From Bog-756 sp050014755 (GTDB lineage: Bacteria; Actinomycetota; Acidimicrobiia; Acidimicrobiales; RAAP-2), in contig JBEKCS010000007.1 of NCBI GenBank assembly GCA_050014755.1, positions 1-64,000 of the forward strand: DNA of 64,000 bases, read 5' to 3'. Shown here one piece after another: positions 1-8,972 of this stretch (its first letter is position 1; each line of letters begins with the position of its first letter). A model generated the notes under the pieces. That model searched no databases. It had not been told where the DNA came from and saw only the letters and a program-made list of their open reading frames with translations. The translations under genes were made by a program, and so were the position numbers.

Positions 1-756
1 GACGCGGTGCGGGCACTGGTCGGCCTGGCCGACGGCGATGCCCGGGCCGTCCTCACCACCCTCGAGGTGGCCCTGGCCCTGGCCGGCGACCGCCCGATCA
101 CCCTTGCGGACGTGGAACGGGCCCGGCACACCCGGCTCCAGCACTACGGCGAGGACGCCCACTACGACCAGGCCAGTGCCCTGATCAAGTCGATCCGGGG
201 TTCGGATCCCGACGCCGGCCTCTACTGGCTGGCCCGGATGCTCGAGTCGGGCGAGGACGCACGGTTCATCGCCCGGCGCCTGGTCATCCTGGCCAGCGAG
301 GACGTCGGCGAAGCCGATCCGCTGTCCCTGGTGGTGGCCGACGCCGCGGCACGTGCCGTCGAGTTCGTCGGCCTTCCCGAGGCCCAGTTGAACCTGGCCC
401 AGGCCGTGGTGCACCTGGCGTGTGCCCCGAAGTCCAACCGGGTCACGGTGGCCCTCGGGCGGGCCCGGCGCGACGTGCGCGACGCCCCCCGGGGGGACGT
501 GCCGAGCCACCTCCGTGACGCCCACTACCGGAGTGCGGCCGCCATCGGGCACGGCGAGGGCTACCAGTATCCCCACGACCACCCGGGCGCCTTCGTGGCT
601 CAGGAGTACCGACCGGCCGAGGTGTCGGAGAACCGCTACTACGAACCGAGCGACCGGGGTCACGAGGCTGTGGTGGCCGAGCGGCTCCGCCAGTGGCGCG
701 CCGACGCGACCGCCGAGGTCGGGGACGGGGACTCCGGGGACGACGACCGGGCGTGA
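1..756 (+). CDS. rarA: RarA/MgsA replication-associated recombination ATPase, C-terminal part
   Basis: The frame is open at the left window edge (251 codons visible), so the N-terminal AAA+ Walker motifs lie outside. What remains is the C-terminal oligomerisation region of RarA/MgsA: a stretch reading YDQASALIKSIRGSDPDA, then LNLAQAVVHLACAPKSN, then the near-terminal HGEGYQYPHD segment typical of the family. RarA is a clamp-loader-like ATPase acting at stalled replication forks. An acidic tail (DGDSGDDD) follows the conserved part. In mycobacteria a RarA homologue also sits a few genes from alaS, so the position supports the call. Confidence 0.93.
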   Translation, partial: DAVRALVGLADGDARAVLTTLEVALALAGDRPITLADVERARHTRLQHYGEDAHYDQASALIKSIRGSDPDAGLYWLARMLESGEDARFIARRLVILASEDVGEADPLSLVVADAAARAVEFVGLPEAQLNLAQAVVHLACAPKSNRVTVALGRARRDVRDAPRGDVPSHLRDAHYRSAAAIGHGEGYQYPHDHPGAFVAQEYRPAEVSENRYYEPSDRGHEAVVAERLRQWRADATAEVGDGDSGDDDRA

Positions 757-805
757 CCGGGCCCGGTGACGTCGACCGGGCCACGCCGTGGGCCAGACTG
801 GGCCG

Positions 806-3800
806 ATGACAGGGAGATCCGCCTGCCCGCCCCGGGGCGGGAAGCGCATCGTCGCGGGGTCGGTGGTGCCCGCGCCGCTCGTATCCCTCGTCTCACTCGT
901 GACGGTCGTGACGGTCGTGACGGTCGTGACGGTGCTGATGGTGGCCACATCGGGGGTGGCGACCGCGGCGACCGGCACGGCCGCCCCGACTCCGGCCGCA
1001 GGTGCCATGGTCCCCCTGGTCGGCAACAGCGTCGCCGTGCCCCACGGGGCCACCGTGCTCGGCCCGACAGCGAACTCGACGCCGATCACCGTCGACGTGG
1101 CGCTGCGTCCCCGCGATCCGACGACGTTGAACGCGTTCGCCCGGGCGGTGTCCACCCCGGGGAACCCGCTGTTCCGTCACTACCTGCCGGCCGGGCGCCT
1201 GGCCGCCGCGTTCGGCCCGACTGCGGCCACACTCCGGGCCACCAGGCACTGGCTGACCTCGGTCGGGCTCCGGGTCGGCGCCACCTCGCCCGACGGACTG
1301 CTGGTCAAGGCGAGCGGGACCGCCGGACAGCTCGAATCGGCCTTCGCCGTCCCGCTGGTCCAGACCCGACTGGTCGACGGCCGGGTGGCCCGACTCGGCA
1401 CCCGGAACCCGACGGTCCCGGCGGCGCTCGCCTCCTCGCTCCAGGGGGTGGTGGGACTCTCCACCCTGGCCACCGAGACGCCGCACCTGGTGGTGGCCAA
1501 TCCGGTCCGGCCGGTCGCCGGCGCCCCGCAGGTCGCCACGCCGGCGCAGTCCCCGTACGGGCCCCAGACGTGCTCGACGGTGACCGACCTCCAGGGGGAG
1601 GGCTTTCCGGGATGGACGGCCAACCAGCTGGCCGCCACCTACGGGCTGACCTCGCTGTACGACGCCGGCCGGGTGGGCGCCGGACAGACGGTGGGCATCT
1701 ACGAGCTCGAGCAGTACTCGGCGTCGGATGTCGCCACCTACCAGGCGTGCTACGGGATCGACGCGCCGGTGACGGAGGTGAAGGTGGACGGCGGTGCCGG
1801 CGCGGCCGTGCCGAGCGGCGAGGCGGTCCTCGACATCGAGGTCGTCGCCGGCCTGGCTCCGGGATCGTCGATCGTGGTCTACACCGGGCCGAACGACAGC
1901 GGGACGGGCCCGCTCGACACCTACGACGCCATGGTCGACGACGACACGGCCAAGGTGCTGACCACCAGCTGGGGCGAGTGCGAGCCGGCGATGGGGGCGG
2001 ACGGACAGGAGGCGGAGGAGACGGTGTTCGCCCTGGCGGTCACCCAGGGACAGTCCTTCTTCGCCGCGGCCGGCGACTCCGGTTCGTCCGACTGCGCCGA
2101 CCAGGTGGCGGGGATGAATGAATTGGCGGTCGACGACCCGGCGGCCCAGCCCGACATGACCGGGGTCGGGGGGACATCGCTCACCGCGGTGGCACCGGAC
2201 CACCCGACCGAGTCCGTGTGGAACGACAGTTCGCAGCCCGGAGGTGGGGCGGGAGGTGGGGGGAACTCGATGACGTTCGAGGCCCCGTCCTGGCAGCAGG
2301 TGCCGGCGGCGAGGTCGGCGGCCACCAGCTATCAGTGTGGGTCCGACTCGGCCGAGCAGTGCCGGGAGGTCCCCGATGTCGCCTCGTCGGCCGATCCCAA
2401 TTCTGGCGACTGGATCTACTTCGGAGGCAGGTGGTGGCCCGACGGGGGAACGAGCATGGCCGCCCCGATGTGGGCCGCCCTGATCGCCGATACCGACCAG
2501 GGGTGTGCCGCACCGGCCGGCTTCCTCGATCCGACGATCTACGCCAGCGGCGCCTCGAGCGACTTCAACGACATCACCGAGGGGAACAACGACCTGTTCG
2601 GCGACGCGAGCACCTACCCGGCGGTCGCCGGCTACGACCTGGCGACGGGGTGGGGGAGCCCGCGGGCCGCTTCCCTGCTCGGGTTGCTGTCGGGGTCCGC
2701 GGCCGGATGCCCCACGGTCACCGGGCTTGACCCGTCGTCAGGGTGGGCCGTCGGGGGTACGACGGTGGTCATCTCGGGGTCGGGCTTCGGGACCGGGACG
2801 CCCGTTGTGCGATTCGGGGGCGTCCGGGCCACTGTGGTGGGGACGCCCACCCCCACGTCGATCACCGTGATCGCCCCCGACGCCGGCACGGCACGGCGTG
2901 TGGCGGTGACGGTGGCGACGACGGGGGTCGCGGCCGGAACCAGCCCATCGGTGGCCGCGTCGACCTTCTCCTACCTCGCGCCCGAGGTGGCTTCCGTCGT
3001 CGCCGATCGGGGACCGGTGGCGGGCGGGCAGTCGGTCACCATCTCCGGATCGGGATTCCTGGCCGGATCGTCGGTGACCTTCGGGGGCGTGACGGCCGTG
3101 TCCCGGGTGGTGTCGCCGACCTCCATCGTCGCCATCGTCCCGCCGGGGCCGTCCCAGGGTGCCACCGTGGACGTGGTGGTCAGTGCCCGCTCGGGGTCGA
3201 GTCCGATCGTTCCCGGGGACCGGTACACCTACGTGCTGCCCGGCTACTGGCTGGTCGCCTCCGACGGCGGGATCTTCGCCTTCGGTCATGCCGGCTTCTA
3301 CGGTTCCACCGGTGGGACGAACCTCAATCAGCCGATCGTCGGTATGGCGGCCACCCCGGACGACTCGGGCTACTGGCTGGTCGCGTCGGACGGCGGTGTG
3401 TTCGCCTTCGGCGACGCCGGCTTCTACGGCTCCACCGGTGCGCTGACCCTCAACAGGCCGATCGTCGGGATGGCACGGACCCCCGACGGCGCGGGCTACT
3501 GGCTGGTCGCCAGCGACGGCGGGATCTTCGCCTTCGGCGACGCCGGCTTCTACGGCTCCACCGGAGGCCTGGTGCTCAACAAGCCGATCGTGGGCATGGC
3601 ACCGACCCCCGACGGCAGGGGCTACTGGCTGGTCGCCTCCGACGGCGGGATCTTCGCCTTCGGCGACGCCGGCTTCTACGGCTCCACCGGAGGCCTGATC
3701 CTCAACCAGCCGATCGTGGGCATGGCACCGACCCCCGACGGCAGGGGCTACTGGCTGGTCGCCTCCGACGGCGGGATCTTCGCCTTCGGGACGGCGCCGT

Positions 3801-3862
3801 TCTACGGCTCGACCGGCGGCGACGCCCTCAACGAGCCGATGGTCGAGATGGCCCCGACGTAG
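806..3862 (+). CDS. Secreted S53 (sedolisin/kumamolisin) serine-carboxyl peptidase with TIG domains and C-terminal repeats
   Basis: Predicted exported protease of 1018 aa from the ATG at 806; an in-frame GTG at 788 is the alternative start. Order: basic N-terminus and a hydrophobic signal segment (about residues 14-50), pro-kumamolisin activation domain (about 85-205), S53 catalytic domain (about 250-625), two IPT/TIG domains (about 634-810), then five 42-residue repeats to the end. The sedolisin residues are visible: E339 and D343 in the ExxxD pattern, D424 in AAAGDSG (oxyanion) and S550 in GGTSMAAP. The calcium-site region GYDLATGWGSP is also present. S53 enzymes are acid-active endopeptidases released by removal of the prodomain. 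The repeats probably form a beta-propeller-like or wall-binding module (inference). Confidence 0.9.
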   Translation: MTGRSACPPRGGKRIVAGSVVPAPLVSLVSLVTVVTVVTVVTVLMVATSGVATAATGTAAPTPAAGAMVPLVGNSVAVPHGATVLGPTANSTPITVDVALRPRDPTTLNAFARAVSTPGNPLFRHYLPAGRLAAAFGPTAATLRATRHWLTSVGLRVGATSPDGLLVKASGTAGQLESAFAVPLVQTRLVDGRVARLGTRNPTVPAALASSLQGVVGLSTLATETPHLVVANPVRPVAGAPQVATPAQSPYGPQTCSTVTDLQGEGFPGWTANQLAATYGLTSLYDAGRVGAGQTVGIYELEQYSASDVATYQACYGIDAPVTEVKVDGGAGAAVPSGEAVLDIEVVAGLAPGSSIVVYTGPNDSGTGPLDTYDAMVDDDTAKVLTTSWGECEPAMGADGQEAEETVFALAVTQGQSFFAAAGDSGSSDCADQVAGMNELAVDDPAAQPDMTGVGGTSLTAVAPDHPTESVWNDSSQPGGGAGGGGNSMTFEAPSWQQVPAARSAATSYQCGSDSAEQCREVPDVASSADPNSGDWIYFGGRWWPDGGTSMAAPMWAALIADTDQGCAAPAGFLDPTIYASGASSDFNDITEGNNDLFGDASTYPAVAGYDLATGWGSPRAASLLGLLSGSAAGCPTVTGLDPSSGWAVGGTTVVISGSGFGTGTPVVRFGGVRATVVGTPTPTSITVIAPDAGTARRVAVTVATTGVAAGTSPSVAASTFSYLAPEVASVVADRGPVAGGQSVTISGSGFLAGSSVTFGGVTAVSRVVSPTSIVAIVPPGPSQGATVDVVVSARSGSSPIVPGDRYTYVLPGYWLVASDGGIFAFGHAGFYGSTGGTNLNQPIVGMAATPDDSGYWLVASDGGVFAFGDAGFYGSTGALTLNRPIVGMARTPDGAGYWLVASDGGIFAFGDAGFYGSTGGLVLNKPIVGMAPTPDGRGYWLVASDGGIFAFGDAGFYGSTGGLILNQPIVGMAPTPDGRGYWLVASDGGIFAFGTAPFYGSTGGDALNEPMVEMAPT
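899..934 (+). repeat. Tandem 9-bp repeat (gtgacggtc), 4 copies, in the signal-peptide region
   Basis: Four consecutive 9-bp units, the last ending in g instead of c. They encode a V-T-V pattern inside the hydrophobic signal segment of the S53 peptidase. In-frame gain or loss would change signal-peptide length by three residues per unit. Confidence 0.9.
3242..3862 (+). repeat. Five 126-bp tandem repeats encoding GYWLVASDGGIFAFG units
   Basis: Repeat units begin at 3242, 3368, 3494, 3620 and 3746, exactly 126 bp apart, and the last is slightly short. Each encodes G-Y-W-L-V-A-S-D-G-G, then FAFG, then GFYGSTG, then a variable LNxPIVGMA linker. Units 3 to 5 are nearly identical at the DNA level, which points to recent duplication or gene conversion. 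Confidence 0.95.
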
Positions 3863-3903
3863 GAGAACCGGGTCGGGCTCGCCTCCTCGACGGCCGGGCG
3901 ATC

Positions 3904-3909
3904 TACACT
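3904..3909 (+). promoter_or_regulatory. -10-like TACACT for the DUF948-like gene
   Basis: TACACT lies 9 nt before the ATG at 3919, and no ribosome-binding site is visible between them. This fits a leaderless or near-leaderless transcript. Confidence 0.5.
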
Positions 3910-3918
3910 GACCCGATC

Positions 3919-4320
3919 ATGACCACTGGAGAGATCGCCGTCCTGGTGGCCAGCGTCGCCTGCGCACTCGCCGTCGCCGGACTGCTCGTGGCCATCGGCT
4001 CGCTGCGGCGCGAAGTGGCCCGGATGAGGATCATGGCCGACGAACTGCGTCGCCAGACCGTCCCCCTGGTGGCCGACGCCCACCGTGTGGTCGACCAGGC
4101 CGCCACCGAGATGGAGCGGGTCGGTGCCGTCCTCGACTCGACCGAGTCCGTCCACGCCACGGTCGACTCGGCGTCCCGGCTGGCGTACCGGGCGTTCGCC
4201 AACCCCGTCGTGAAGGTGCTCGCCGTGCGGGCCGGGGCGTCGAGCGGCCTGCGCCGGCTCGCGGGCAGTGGGCCGGAGTCGACCAGGACGACCCCGGTCG
4301 TCCGGGACCGGAGTCGCTAG
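3919..4320 (+). CDS. DUF948-like small membrane protein
   Basis: 133 aa with one N-terminal membrane helix (about residues 4-27) followed by a heptad-like helical segment (RREVARMRIMADELRRQ, then VVDQAATEMERVGAVLDSTE). This is the layout of DUF948 proteins, whose function is unknown. The start is the ATG after the TACACT hexamer. It sits directly upstream of another small membrane protein and alaS, where DUF948 genes also occur in other Actinobacteria. It probably shares a transcript with the next genes. The family call is by topology and context. Confidence 0.7.
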   Translation: MTTGEIAVLVASVACALAVAGLLVAIGSLRREVARMRIMADELRRQTVPLVADAHRVVDQAATEMERVGAVLDSTESVHATVDSASRLAYRAFANPVVKVLAVRAGASSGLRRLAGSGPESTRTTPVVRDRSR

Positions 4321-4322
4321 CC

Positions 4323-4733
4323 GTGGCCCGCCGTGCCGTCTGGCTGGTCACCGGTGCCGTGGCCGGTGCTGCATCCACCCTGTATGCCGAGCGGAAGCTC
4401 CGGCGCACCATGGAGGCGGCGGCGGCGCGCCTCGCCCCCGAGGCACTGGTCACCGAAGTCGGCCGCACGGCCCGTCAGGCGGCCCTCAGCACCGGCGGAC
4501 GGGTCCGCGATGCGGTGGCCGCCGGGCGCAACGAGATGCGCCGCCGCGAGGTGGAGATCTGGGCGGGGCTGGCCACGCCGGACGGCGACCTGTCCCCGGG
4601 GGGACCCGGCTCCGGGGTCCCGACCGCCAGCGACACCGAGGAATTCACGGCGGAGCCCGGGCCGGAGGCGACCCATGGAAGCCGGACACGACGGCGACGG
4701 GCCCGGAAATCCCCTTCCCACCTGGGCAACTAG
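4323..4733 (+). CDS. Small membrane-anchored hypothetical protein
   Basis: 136 aa from a GTG two bases after the preceding stop. The N-terminus (WLVTGAVAGAASTLYAERK) is a short glycine/alanine-rich membrane segment. A helical region follows, then a low-complexity acidic and Pro/Gly-rich part and an Arg-rich tail (RTRRRRARKS). I do not recognise a defined domain. Position between the DUF948-like gene and alaS, with 2-bp and 11-bp gaps, indicates co-transcription. Comparable short membrane proteins stand beside alaS in other actinobacteria. Confidence 0.7.
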   Translation: MARRAVWLVTGAVAGAASTLYAERKLRRTMEAAAARLAPEALVTEVGRTARQAALSTGGRVRDAVAAGRNEMRRREVEIWAGLATPDGDLSPGGPGSGVPTASDTEEFTAEPGPEATHGSRTRRRRARKSPSHLGN

Positions 4734-4744
4734 GATTTCGGGTC

Positions 4745-7360
4745 GTGACCCCCGGCACGGCGCCCGACGCCGACCACCTCCGAGATGCCTTCATCCGCTA
4801 CTTCGTCGAGCGGGGCCACGCCGCGGTCGCGTCGGCCAGCCTGATCCCCCACGACCCCTCGGTCCTGTTCACCATCGCCGGGATGGTGCCGTTCAAGCCG
4901 TTCTTCCTGGGTGACGAGGTCCCTCCGTGGCCTCGGGCCACCTCGGTGCAGAAGTGCTTCCGCACCGTCGACATCGACATCGTCGGCTCGACGCTGCGCC
5001 ACTGCACGTTCTTCGAGATGCTCGGCAACTTCAGCTTCGGGGACTACTTCAAGTCCGACGCCATCCCCTTCGCATGGGAGCTGGTGACCGAGGTCCTCGG
5101 CATCGACGGGGACCGTCTGTGGGTCACCGTCTACGAGACCGACGACGATGCCGAAGCCATCTGGCGGGACGCGGTGGGCGTGTCCCCCGACCGGATCCAG
5201 CGCCTGGGCGACGACAACTTCTGGAAGATGGGCGACACCGGTCCGTGCGGGCCCAGCTCCGAGATCTTCATCGACAAGGGGGCGGCCTACGGGGAGGACG
5301 GCGGACCGGCATTCGGGGGCTCCGAGCGCTTCGTCGAGATCTGGAACCTGGTCTTCATGCAGTACAACCGGGGTGCGGACGGTTCCACCGAGCCCCTGCC
5401 CCGGCCGAGCATCGACACCGGCGCGGGCCTCGAGCGCATCCTGCCGGTGATCCAGGGTGTCGACTCCCTGTACGACACCGACCTGTTCCGCCCCGTGCTC
5501 GACACGGCACAGTCCATCACCGGACACACCTACGGCGACGACGAACGGTCCGACGTGGCCCTGCGGATCATGGCCGACCACGGGCGGGCCATGGCGATGC
5601 TGGTCGCCGACGGTGTGCTCCCGTCGAACGAGGGACGGGGCTACGTGCTCCGGCGCATCATCCGGCGCGCCGTGCGTCGGGCCCGCCAGCTGGGTGTCAC
5701 CGTCCCGTGCACCGAACGCCTGGTCGACACGGCCATCGGGATGCTGGGAAGCGCCCACCCCGGTCTGGCCGAGCAGCACCGCCTGGTCGCCGACGTGGTG
5801 GCCCGCGAGGAGGACGGCTTCCTGCGGACCCTGGCCACCGGCTCGGCCATCCTCGACGAGGTGCTGTCCTCGGGCGAGGTGACGGTGCCCGGCGACGTGG
5901 CGTTCCGGCTCCACGACACCTACGGGTTCCCGGTGGAGCTCACGGTGGAGATCGCCGAGGAGTTCGGGTCCAAGGTCGACCTCGAGGGCTTCGAGGCGGC
6001 CATGGACCGCCAGCGCACGCTGGCCCGGGCCGCCGCCCGGTCGGGACGCACGACGGCCGGTGACGAGGCGTACCGGTCGGTGCTCGACGTCGAGGGGCGC
6101 ACGCTGTTCGTCGGCCAGTCCCCGGAGAACTACTCGGCGCCCGCCCGGGTCGTCGCCGTCCTGACCGACAACGACCCCGACCACGCCGGCCGGGTCGAGA
6201 TCTTCCTCGACCGCACCCCGTTCTACGCCGAGGGTGGCGGGCAGATGGGCGACATCGGGACCATCGTGACCGAGACGGGCACCGCACTCGTGCACGACAC
6301 GGTTTCGGCGCTACCCGGACTCACCTCCCACCGCGCCACGGTGACCGGCGAGATCTTCGCCGGGCAGGACGCGCTGGCCGCCATCGACGGACCCCGGCGC
6401 GACGCGCTGCGGCGCAACCACACCGGGACCCATCTGCTCCACGCCGCGCTGCGCGCCGTCCTCGGCGACCAGGTACGACAGCAGGGGTCGCTGGTCGCAC
6501 CCGACCGGCTGCGTTTCGACTTCAGCCACCACGCCGCCATGGTGCCCGAGGAGCTGGCCGCCGTCACGGCCATGGCCAACGCCGACGTGCTCGGCGACGC
6601 GGCGGTGACGGTGGTGGAGACGACGAAGCAGGAGGCCGAGGCCATGGGTGCCCTGGCCTTCTTCGGCGACAAGTACGGCGAGCAGGTCCGGGTCATCCGG
6701 GCCGGGCCCCATTCGGTGGAACTGTGTGGCGGTACCCACGTCGCCGCCCTGGGCATGATCGGCCCGATCACCATCGTGGCGGAGGCGTCCATCGGATCGA
6801 ACACCCGTCGCATCGAGGCGGTCACCGGTACCGGTGCCCTCGACCGTCTGGCCGAACGGGAGCACCTGGTCGACGGGGCCGCAGCACTGCTGCGGACCGA
6901 TCCCGAGCACATCGGCGACGCCATCGAGCGCCTGCTCGAACGTCAGCGCGCCGCGGAAAAAGCCCTCGAGCGGGCCCAGGAACGCGAGCTGCGTGCCGAG
7001 GCGTCCACCCTGGTCGCCGATGCCGTGCACGGCACCGTCGTGGCCCGACGTGACGGTCTCGCCCCCGACCAGCTGCGCGACCTGGCCCAGGCGGTCCGGT
7101 CCCAGGGCCAGCTGCGTGCGGTGGTCCTCGGTGGGAGTCCGGACGGGACGAAGGCATCGGTCGCCGTCGCGGCCGACCGGAAGGGGACCCACGGTGACCA
7201 GGGCGGCCAGCTCCACGCCGGTGACCTGGTCAAGCAGATCGCCCCGTTGCTCGGCGGCGGCGGCGGCGGATCTCCCGAAGTGGCCGTGGCCGGTGGCAAG
7301 GACCCGTCCGGCATCGACCGGGCACTCGACGAGGCACGCCGACTGACCGCCGGTGCCTGA
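4745..7360 (+). CDS. alaS: Alanyl-tRNA synthetase
   Basis: Charges tRNA-Ala with alanine in the cytoplasm and edits mis-charged Ser/Gly. 871 aa from the GTG at 4745 (the frame is open further upstream, but family similarity begins here at HLRDAFIRYFVERGH). The class II catalytic domain is intact (SLIPHDPSVLFTIAGMVPFK, GDTGPCGPSSEIF, LERI). The editing-domain zinc ligands are H559 and H563 (HTGTH) and C661 and H665 (CGGTH). A C-terminal DHHA1 domain ends in GGGGGGSPEVAVAGGKDP. It heads the alaS-ruvX-mltG-aroE order conserved in Mycobacterium and Streptomyces. Confidence 0.98.
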   Translation: MTPGTAPDADHLRDAFIRYFVERGHAAVASASLIPHDPSVLFTIAGMVPFKPFFLGDEVPPWPRATSVQKCFRTVDIDIVGSTLRHCTFFEMLGNFSFGDYFKSDAIPFAWELVTEVLGIDGDRLWVTVYETDDDAEAIWRDAVGVSPDRIQRLGDDNFWKMGDTGPCGPSSEIFIDKGAAYGEDGGPAFGGSERFVEIWNLVFMQYNRGADGSTEPLPRPSIDTGAGLERILPVIQGVDSLYDTDLFRPVLDTAQSITGHTYGDDERSDVALRIMADHGRAMAMLVADGVLPSNEGRGYVLRRIIRRAVRRARQLGVTVPCTERLVDTAIGMLGSAHPGLAEQHRLVADVVAREEDGFLRTLATGSAILDEVLSSGEVTVPGDVAFRLHDTYGFPVELTVEIAEEFGSKVDLEGFEAAMDRQRTLARAAARSGRTTAGDEAYRSVLDVEGRTLFVGQSPENYSAPARVVAVLTDNDPDHAGRVEIFLDRTPFYAEGGGQMGDIGTIVTETGTALVHDTVSALPGLTSHRATVTGEIFAGQDALAAIDGPRRDALRRNHTGTHLLHAALRAVLGDQVRQQGSLVAPDRLRFDFSHHAAMVPEELAAVTAMANADVLGDAAVTVVETTKQEAEAMGALAFFGDKYGEQVRVIRAGPHSVELCGGTHVAALGMIGPITIVAEASIGSNTRRIEAVTGTGALDRLAEREHLVDGAAALLRTDPEHIGDAIERLLERQRAAEKALERAQERELRAEASTLVADAVHGTVVARRDGLAPDQLRDLAQAVRSQGQLRAVVLGGSPDGTKASVAVAADRKGTHGDQGGQLHAGDLVKQIAPLLGGGGGGSPEVAVAGGKDPSGIDRALDEARRLTAGA

Positions 7361-7398
7361 GTGCCGGGGCCCGAACGCCGGCGCCCGCACCGACCGCG

Positions 7399-7857
7399 GT
7401 GACTGATGCCGGAGCGGACCGTCCGGGTCGGGCGGTCGGCGTCGATCTGGGCGCCAGGCGGATCGGGATCGCCGTGAGCGACTCGGCCGGCACCCTGGCC
7501 ATGCCCAGGGGCACCCTGGTCCGCACCGGCGACCGGGACCGCGACCGCCGCGCCCTGGTCGACCTGGTGATCGAGGAGGGCGCCGTGGTGGTGGTCGTCG
7601 GGCATCCCCTCTCCCTCGACGGGACCCGGGGCCCGGCGGCGATGGCGGCCGAGGCCGAGGCCGAGGCCCTCGCCGGGCTGTTGGACGATCACGGGATCCG
7701 GGTGGAGCTCTTCGACGAACGGATGACCACGGTGAGCGCCCATCAGGCGCTGACGGCCGGAGGGACCAAGGGCCGCAACCAGCGGGCCGTGGTCGACCAG
7801 ACGGCAGCCGCCGTCATGTTGACGGCATGGTTGGACGGACGGCGGGGGGAACGGTGA
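7399..7857 (+). CDS. ruvX: RuvX/YqgF-type Holliday junction resolvase-like protein
   Basis: 152 aa, GTG start. An RNase H-fold protein: VGVDLGARRIGIAVSD carries the first catalytic Asp, VVVGHPLSLDG the middle strand, and FDERMTT plus AVVDQTAAAVML the further acidic residues of the family. In other bacteria YqgF/RuvX matures the 16S rRNA 5' end or resolves Holliday junctions; which applies here cannot be told. It lies 38 bp after alaS and its TGA overlaps the GTG of mltG, so translation is probably coupled. Confidence 0.95.
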   Translation: MTDAGADRPGRAVGVDLGARRIGIAVSDSAGTLAMPRGTLVRTGDRDRDRRALVDLVIEEGAVVVVVGHPLSLDGTRGPAAMAAEAEAEALAGLLDDHGIRVELFDERMTTVSAHQALTAGGTKGRNQRAVVDQTAAAVMLTAWLDGRRGER

Positions 7858-8954
7858 CCGGTCCGATCGACGCCGACGACCCCGGCGCCGGAGCCGGCGG
7901 CCCGCATCAGGATCCGGTCCCCGCACCCCATGCCGGGTCCCGTCGGGGCCCGTGGCGGGCGGTGGTCCTGGCCGTCGTCGCCGTGGCCGTCGTCGTCGTG
8001 GTCGGTGGCTACCTGTGGGTGCGGAGTGAGGCCGACCCGTCGGGTCCGCAGGGCGCCCAGGTGATCGTCACCGTGCCGGCCGGTGCGGGCGTCGACACCG
8101 CCGGCTCGCTACTGGCCGACCGGGGAGTGGTGTCCAGCTCGTTCGCCTTCCGGGTCTGGTCCTGGTTCAACAGCCTCCCGGGACTGGAGCCGGGGAGCTA
8201 CGCGTTCCGGGCCAATTCGTCGTTCGGCGAGGTCCGGTCGGTCCTGGCCGGGGGCCCTGACGTGTTCCCGCTGGTGGTCCCCCCGGGCTTCACGGTGGCT
8301 GAACTCGCCGATCGGGTGGGCCAGCTCCCCGGACACGACGCCTCGTCGTTCGAACGCACCGCCACCAGCGGCGCCGTGCGGTCGCCCTGGCAGCCCGCGG
8401 GGACGACCAGCCTGGAGGGGCTCCTCGCCACCGGGACCTACATCGTCGTTCCGGGCGAGACCGACCGGCAGTTGCTCGACGACATGGTGGACCGGTTCGA
8501 CGCCCAGGCCGCCCGCATCGGCCTGGCCGCCGGATCCGCGGCCCTCGGCTACACGCCCTACCAGGTGATCACCACGGCGGCGATCGTGGAGAAGGAGGGT
8601 GTGCTGGAGTCCAACATGGGACCGGTCGCCCGGGTGGTCTACAACCGGCTGGCGCAGTCGATGCCGCTCCAGATGAATTCGACCGTGCTGTACGCACTCG
8701 GCCAGGACGGGGGGATGGTGACCCCGGCCGACCTCCGGCTGCAGTCCCCGTACAACACGTACCTGAACAAGGGCCTACCCCCGACGCCCACCTGCTTCCC
8801 GTCGGAACAGGCTCTCGTCGCCGCCCTGCATCCACCCACAGGCGCCTGGCTCTACTTCGTGGTGGTGCAGAAGGACGGGACCGAGGCGTTTTCGGACACG
8901 TATGCCGGCCAGCTGGCCAACGAGGCTCTGGCCAGCCAGCGCGGCGTGGGCTGA
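7854..8954 (+). CDS. mltG: Endolytic murein transglycosylase MltG
   Basis: Cleaves nascent glycan strands at the outer face of the membrane and so sets glycan length. 366 aa from the GTG that overlaps the ruvX stop (GTGA); an in-frame start at 7827 would overlap more. One N-terminal membrane helix (VVLAVVAVAVVVVVGGYLWV), a LysM-like region, then the YceG catalytic domain. E246 in IVEKEG is the expected catalytic Glu. VVYNRL, LQMNSTVLYAL, SPYNTY and LPPTPTCFP are conserved. It probably works with the nearby SEDS glycan polymerase RodA. Confidence 0.95.
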   Translation: MTGPIDADDPGAGAGGPHQDPVPAPHAGSRRGPWRAVVLAVVAVAVVVVVGGYLWVRSEADPSGPQGAQVIVTVPAGAGVDTAGSLLADRGVVSSSFAFRVWSWFNSLPGLEPGSYAFRANSSFGEVRSVLAGGPDVFPLVVPPGFTVAELADRVGQLPGHDASSFERTATSGAVRSPWQPAGTTSLEGLLATGTYIVVPGETDRQLLDDMVDRFDAQAARIGLAAGSAALGYTPYQVITTAAIVEKEGVLESNMGPVARVVYNRLAQSMPLQMNSTVLYALGQDGGMVTPADLRLQSPYNTYLNKGLPPTPTCFPSEQALVAALHPPTGAWLYFVVVQKDGTEAFSDTYAGQLANEALASQRGVG

Positions 8955-8972
8955 ACGGGGGAGACTGCGACC

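Noticed and set aside
893..2203. Long open frame antisense to the S53 peptidase (and many similar antisense frames across the window)
   Set aside because: High third-position GC opens such frames; the translation is Arg/Gly/His-rich with no motif, while the opposite strand encodes a complete enzyme.
3242..3862. CRISPR-like repeat array
   Set aside because: Units are contiguous 126-bp coding repeats without spacers, in frame with the peptidase.
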